Assembly: GCF_013386115.1 (NCBI RefSeq) | Contig: NZ_JACAOR010000014.1 | Span: 124,001 to 188,000 of the forward strand | Origin: Pseudomonas gingeri | GTDB lineage: Bacteria; Pseudomonadota; Gammaproteobacteria; Pseudomonadales; Pseudomonadaceae | DNA: 64,000 bases | Reading direction: 5' to 3' | Shown: positions 60,610 through 64,000 of the stretch, piece by piece | How positions within the stretch are numbered: position 1 is the stretch's first letter | Layout: each line of letters starts with the position of its first letter | Notes under the pieces: model-generated | Told to the model about the DNA's origin: nothing | The model's input: the letters and a program-made list of their open reading frames with translations, nothing else | Databases searched by the model: none | Position numbers and translations under genes: made by a program

Positions 60610-62157
60610 ATGACCTCCATCGATCACGCGACTCAGTCGCGGGACAAGTTACTCATTCTTGCAGCCATCTGTCTTTCCGCCCTGGTGCTGCCCCTGAGTT
60701 TTACCGGCGGGGCCGTTGCCACGCCTGCCATCGGCCGCGACCTGGGCGGCAGTCCGGTGGCCCTGACCTGGATCACCAACGCCTTCATGCTGTCCTTCGG
60801 CAGCTTGCTGATGGCGGCCGGAGCGCTGGCCGATGTCTACGGGCGCAAGCGCCTGTTCACCTTCGGCATGCTGCTGTTCACCGCTGCTTCGGTGGCGCAG
60901 AGCCTGGCACCCTCGGTGTTCTGGCTGGATGTCCTGCGCGCCATCCAGGGCGTTGCCGGTGCCGCGGCGCTGGCCAGCGGTTCGGCCGCCCTGGCGCAGG
61001 AGTTCGAGGGGCATGCGCGTACTCGTGCGTTCAGTATGCTTGGCACCACCTTCGGTATCGGCCTGGCGTTTGGCCCCCTGGTGGCCGGCGTGCTGATCGA
61101 AGCCTTCAGTTGGCGGGCGATCTTTGTCTTCACCGCGCTGATCGGGGTGATCGCCATGGTCTTCGGCCTGCCACGCATGCGCGAAACCCGCGATCCCGAC
61201 GCCGTGGGCCTTGATTGGCCTGGCACCCTGACGTTCAGCGCGGTGCTGGCCCTGTTCACTTTTGGCGTGATCCAGGCGCCCGACAGCGGCTGGGGCAGCC
61301 CGTTGGTGGTCGGCCTGCTGGTCGCGTCGGCGGTGCTGCTGGTGGCCTTCGTGCTGATCGAGATGCACGTCAAGCGACCGATGCTGGACCTGACTCTGTT
61401 CCGCTTCCCGCGTTTCGTCGGTGTGCAGATGCTGCCGATCGGCACCTGCTACTGCTACATCGTGCTGGTGGTCATGCTGCCGTTGCGCTTTATCGGCGTC
61501 GAAGGCCTGAGTGAAATCGATGCCGGCCTGCTGTTACTGGCGCTATCCGCACCGATGCTGGTGGTGCCGATGCTGGCCGCCTCGCTGACCCGCTTTGTCT
61601 CGGCGGGCATCCTCTCGGGCGTGGGCTTCCTGATGGCGGCCGTGGGTCTGCATTGGCTGAGCCTGTACAACGTCGGCGAGCCGAAATTCGGCCTGGTCGC
61701 CCCGATGCTGTTGATCGGCATCGGTGCCGGCCTGCCCTGGGGCCTGATGGATGGCCTGTCGGTCAGCGTCGTGCCGAAAGAGCGCGCCGGCATGGCCGCC
61801 GGGATCTTCAACACCGTGCGGGTGGCGGGCGAGGGCATTGCCCTGGCCAGCGTGGCGGCGATGCTGGCGTCGCTGTTGCACAGCAACCTGTCCGACGCCG
61901 TTCAGGTGGTGGCTGGCAGTGCCGAGGCGGCGCTGATCGCCGAAACCGCGCACCGGGTGACCACGGGCGACATGGCCCATGCGATCAATACGGTGCCGGG
62001 GCTGGCCAACGAGCGCCTGATCGCCGGGTACGCGACGGCGTTCCAGTACCTGCTGCACATCCTGACTCTGATCACCCTGGCCTGCGCCGCCGTCGTGCTG
62101 GGCCTGTTGAGCAAGGACCGTTCGGTGGCCGATGCGGGCGTCGGTGACGCGGCCTGA
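60610..62157 (+). CDS. DHA2-type MFS drug transporter (14 segments)
   Basis: Major facilitator of the DHA2 group, 515 aa, with about 14 membrane segments, the size of QacA/EmrB. Motif A is GALADVYGRKRLFTFG after the second segment, and the motif C region is GTTFGIGLAFGPLVAGVLIE in the fifth. It is co-directional with mexEF-oprN, 66 bases after oprN. It may act on the same or related toxic compounds at the inner membrane; the substrate is unknown. Confidence 0.9.
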   Translation: MTSIDHATQSRDKLLILAAICLSALVLPLSFTGGAVATPAIGRDLGGSPVALTWITNAFMLSFGSLLMAAGALADVYGRKRLFTFGMLLFTAASVAQSLAPSVFWLDVLRAIQGVAGAAALASGSAALAQEFEGHARTRAFSMLGTTFGIGLAFGPLVAGVLIEAFSWRAIFVFTALIGVIAMVFGLPRMRETRDPDAVGLDWPGTLTFSAVLALFTFGVIQAPDSGWGSPLVVGLLVASAVLLVAFVLIEMHVKRPMLDLTLFRFPRFVGVQMLPIGTCYCYIVLVVMLPLRFIGVEGLSEIDAGLLLLALSAPMLVVPMLAASLTRFVSAGILSGVGFLMAAVGLHWLSLYNVGEPKFGLVAPMLLIGIGAGLPWGLMDGLSVSVVPKERAGMAAGIFNTVRVAGEGIALASVAAMLASLLHSNLSDAVQVVAGSAEAALIAETAHRVTTGDMAHAINTVPGLANERLIAGYATAFQYLLHILTLITLACAAVVLGLLSKDRSVADAGVGDAA

Positions 62158-62284
62158 TTGTCGCCCACGGAACTACAGAGCATCTCTTTTTCGATTGTTT
62201 ATCCACGAAGTCTGCAAGCACACACTTTATCCATCGGGCCCGATCAGGGCCCGACACCGCCAACCCACTTCAGGTAAAGCCATC

Positions 62285-62929
62285 ATGCACAAACTCTACA
62301 TCGCCAATCAGACCTGCTCCCAGACTGTCCAGATCGTTGCCAACGAACTGGGCCTGACCCCCGAGCTGATCCACTACGATGTGTTCGGCAAGAGCACCTC
62401 CAACGGTGATGACTTCAATCAGGTCAATCCACTGGGTTATGTACCGGTGCTGGTTCTCGACAACGGCCAGAACGATCAACTGTCCGAGACGGTGATCATC
62501 TCTTCCTACCTGGCCGACCAGTTTCCCGAGTCGCAACTGGCACCGGCGAGCGGCACGCTGGAGCGCGCCAAGTTCGATCAGTTGCTGAACTTCCTGGCGA
62601 CCGAGATCGCCCAGAAGCATATCCCCCTGATGCGCAAGTTGCTGACCGAAGCCGGCAGCCAATGGACCCGGGACAAGCTGGTCAGCGCCTACGCGGTACT
62701 CGATGCCCGCCTGGCCGATGGCCGTGCCTACCTGACCGGCGACACGTTCACCGTGGCCGATGCCTATGTGTTCGGTACCTGGTGGCATGAGCGTTCCGGC
62801 GCGCCGATCACCCATCTGAAAAACCTGATGGCGTACAAGGCCCGTATCGATGCCCGTGCCTCGGTACAGAAGGCCCTGCGGGACGAGGCCGATATCGTGG
62901 CGCTGCATGAGGAGCGCAAATCGGCCTGA
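62285..62929 (+). CDS. Glutathione S-transferase family protein
   Basis: GST, 214 aa. The N-terminal thioredoxin-like domain (1-80) has LYIANQTCSQTVQIVANELG, the cis-proline segment GYVPVLVLDNG and the glutathione-binding LSETVIISSYLA. The C-terminal helical domain (90-210) contains the capping motif FTVADAYVFGTWW. It resembles beta-class and related bacterial GSTs. Located downstream of two efflux systems, it may conjugate electrophilic substrates before export. The 127-base gap before it may contain a separate promoter. A good terminator follows. Confidence 0.88.
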   Translation: MHKLYIANQTCSQTVQIVANELGLTPELIHYDVFGKSTSNGDDFNQVNPLGYVPVLVLDNGQNDQLSETVIISSYLADQFPESQLAPASGTLERAKFDQLLNFLATEIAQKHIPLMRKLLTEAGSQWTRDKLVSAYAVLDARLADGRAYLTGDTFTVADAYVFGTWWHERSGAPITHLKNLMAYKARIDARASVQKALRDEADIVALHEERKSA

Positions 62930-62948
62930 GGTGACGGACGTTGTCTGG

Positions 62949-62972
62949 AAAGGCCGCTTGCGCGGCCTTTTT
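62949..62972 (+). terminator. Rho-independent terminator after the GST gene
   Basis: AAAGGCCGC-TTGC-GCGGCCTTT followed by TT has a perfect 9-bp stem. The A-rich 5' arm and T-rich 3' arm let it also serve the convergent LysR gene, whose stop is at 63006. Confidence 0.92.
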
Positions 62973-63005
62973 CATTGGGCGGTTTTCTGTCACGCGGGGG
63001 AGGGA

Positions 63006-63902
63006 CTAGCGCAGGCGGTCGGCCAGGTAGTTCAGCACCGCGCGGTTCTTCGCCGGCATCCGGTGGCCCAGGGGAATCAGGGCATGCACGGGCGGGCCGG
63101 GGGTATCGGCGGCAGGCAGGACCCGCACGAGCTTGCCGCAGTCCACGTAGAGTTGCGCGACCTTGTCGAAGATTTGCGCGATACCGAGTCCGACAACGGT
63201 TGCATCGATCAGTGCCTGGCCATCCGAGACCACCAGCACCGGTGTCGGCGAAAACTCCCGGACATGACCATTGTCCGTGATCGTCCAGGGCCGCAACCGC
63301 CCGGTGAAACCACGAAAGATCACCGCCTCATGATTGGCCAGGTCCGCGGTGGTCTCTATCGGCGGGTGGCGGGCGAGGTAGTCGGGGGAGGCATACAGGC
63401 TGAGGGTGATGTTGCACAGCTTGCGCACGGTCATTTCGCTGTCCTGGGGCAACTCGCCGGCCCTGACGACGATGTCCCAGCCTTCGCCGACGGCATCGGA
63501 CATGCGATCGGTCATGGACAGCTCCAGCGTCACCTGCGGATAGCGCTGGCGCAGCTCGGAGAGGGTCGGCAGGAACAACTGGCGGAAACCCGATGGGATA
63601 TCCAGCCGCACCCGGCCGATGGGTTCTTCCTTGCGGGCCGCCAGCGCCTGGGCGGCATCGCGCAGGCCGTCGAGGGCCGCGGTGGCGGCGCTCAGGTAGG
63701 TTTCACCGTCCTCGGTCAGGCGTACGGCGCGGGTGGTGCGCTGGAACAATTTGGTCCCGAGCCTGGCCTCCAGGCGCTGGACGGCCTTGCCGACATTGGA
63801 TTTGCTGGTCGAAAGATTTTCCGCCGCGCGGGTAAAACTGCCGGTCTGGGCCACGCCGACAAAGGCGGCAATATCCGGAAATGAAGCATCGATGCGTTCC
63901 AT
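63006..63902 (-). CDS. LysR family regulator
   Basis: LysR-type regulator, 298 aa, with helix-turn-helix SFTRAAENLSTSKSNVGKAV, where KSN replaces the common QPAVS-type turn, and an effector domain (about 95-295). It is of the CrgA/AaeR-like group rather than the MexT group. It converges with the GST gene, so it is not in the usual place of a pump regulator. It may control the adjacent pump genes or genes beyond the window. The last 98 bases of the window, upstream of it, show nothing I can assign. Confidence 0.9.
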   Translation of the reverse strand: MERIDASFPDIAAFVGVAQTGSFTRAAENLSTSKSNVGKAVQRLEARLGTKLFQRTTRAVRLTEDGETYLSAATAALDGLRDAAQALAARKEEPIGRVRLDIPSGFRQLFLPTLSELRQRYPQVTLELSMTDRMSDAVGEGWDIVVRAGELPQDSEMTVRKLCNITLSLYASPDYLARHPPIETTADLANHEAVIFRGFTGRLRPWTITDNGHVREFSPTPVLVVSDGQALIDATVVGLGIAQIFDKVAQLYVDCGKLVRVLPAADTPGPPVHALIPLGHRMPAKNRAVLNYLADRLR

Positions 63903-64000
63903 TCACTGTCTCTCGTAGGGCGCCCGGGCATCTTGAACTGGATTATTGCAGGAATACCTGAGGTTGCACGGGGGGGCGACAGTATAGACAGGACTATCGG

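Overview
The window reads as chromosome of a Pseudomonas, most like the P. fluorescens/putida side of the genus. Signs are the high-GC coding style, an inverted pair of Pseudomonas-type REP elements (3436-3521), an SfnR-type sigma-54 activator, paired DUF1302/DUF1329 genes, a MexEF-OprN-type pump and many small catabolic operons, each beside its own regulator. I see no tRNA, rRNA, insertion sequence, phage gene or CRISPR array. I count 51 protein genes (the first cut by the window edge) and one regulator relic.

Layout. (1) 1-12650: a peptide/opine-type ABC transporter (two permeases and a fused double ATPase, + strand) converges on a six-gene minus-strand operon. That operon encodes an SsuA-like binding protein, a secreted lipase-type hydrolase, two SsuD/LLM flavin monooxygenases, a Tat-type SBP_5 protein and a TonB-dependent receptor. 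A good -24/-12 promoter precedes it, and a divergent SfnR-like sigma-54 activator stands next to it (12650-13723). Together this looks like an organosulfur scavenging system. (2) 13868-25876: an aromatic or ring-compound catabolic island. It holds a DUF1329/DUF1302 pair, acyl-CoA synthetase, FAH-family enzyme, extradiol dioxygenase, TetR, divergent amidohydrolase, second TetR and an MhpA-like hydroxylase. Several palindromic operator candidates sit in its promoters. (3) 26106-35230: GabD-type aldehyde dehydrogenase and SDR, a polyamine-type ABC transporter, a class III aminotransferase and a GntR regulator. The palindrome CATGATGCATCATG, or its core, occurs at the control regions between divergent genes and ties this set together. 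(4) 35585-42027: an amino-acid-type binding protein, a rare permease-ATPase fusion, GntR, DUF1989 protein and 5-oxoprolinase pxpABC, probably for uptake and hydrolysis of 5-oxoproline or a precursor. (5) 42079-50186: a 2-hydroxyacid dehydrogenase and MFS transporter, a LysR regulator, and a divergent RraA-family, aminotransferase and dicarboxylate symporter run. A shared 13-bp box lies upstream of both the MFS gene and the RraA gene. An NDH-2-like flavoprotein overlaps the symporter tail to tail. (6) 50492-54261: GlxA/AraC-type regulator, an orphan TauA-type binding protein, an epoxide hydrolase, and a LysR relic fused to the hydrolase end. (7) 54573-63902: mexEF-oprN-type RND pump followed by a DHA2 MFS pump and a GST, with a convergent LysR gene.

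Functions beyond family level are inference from gene context. Start sites were chosen from Shine-Dalgarno spacing and conserved N-termini, and several differ from the longest open frame.
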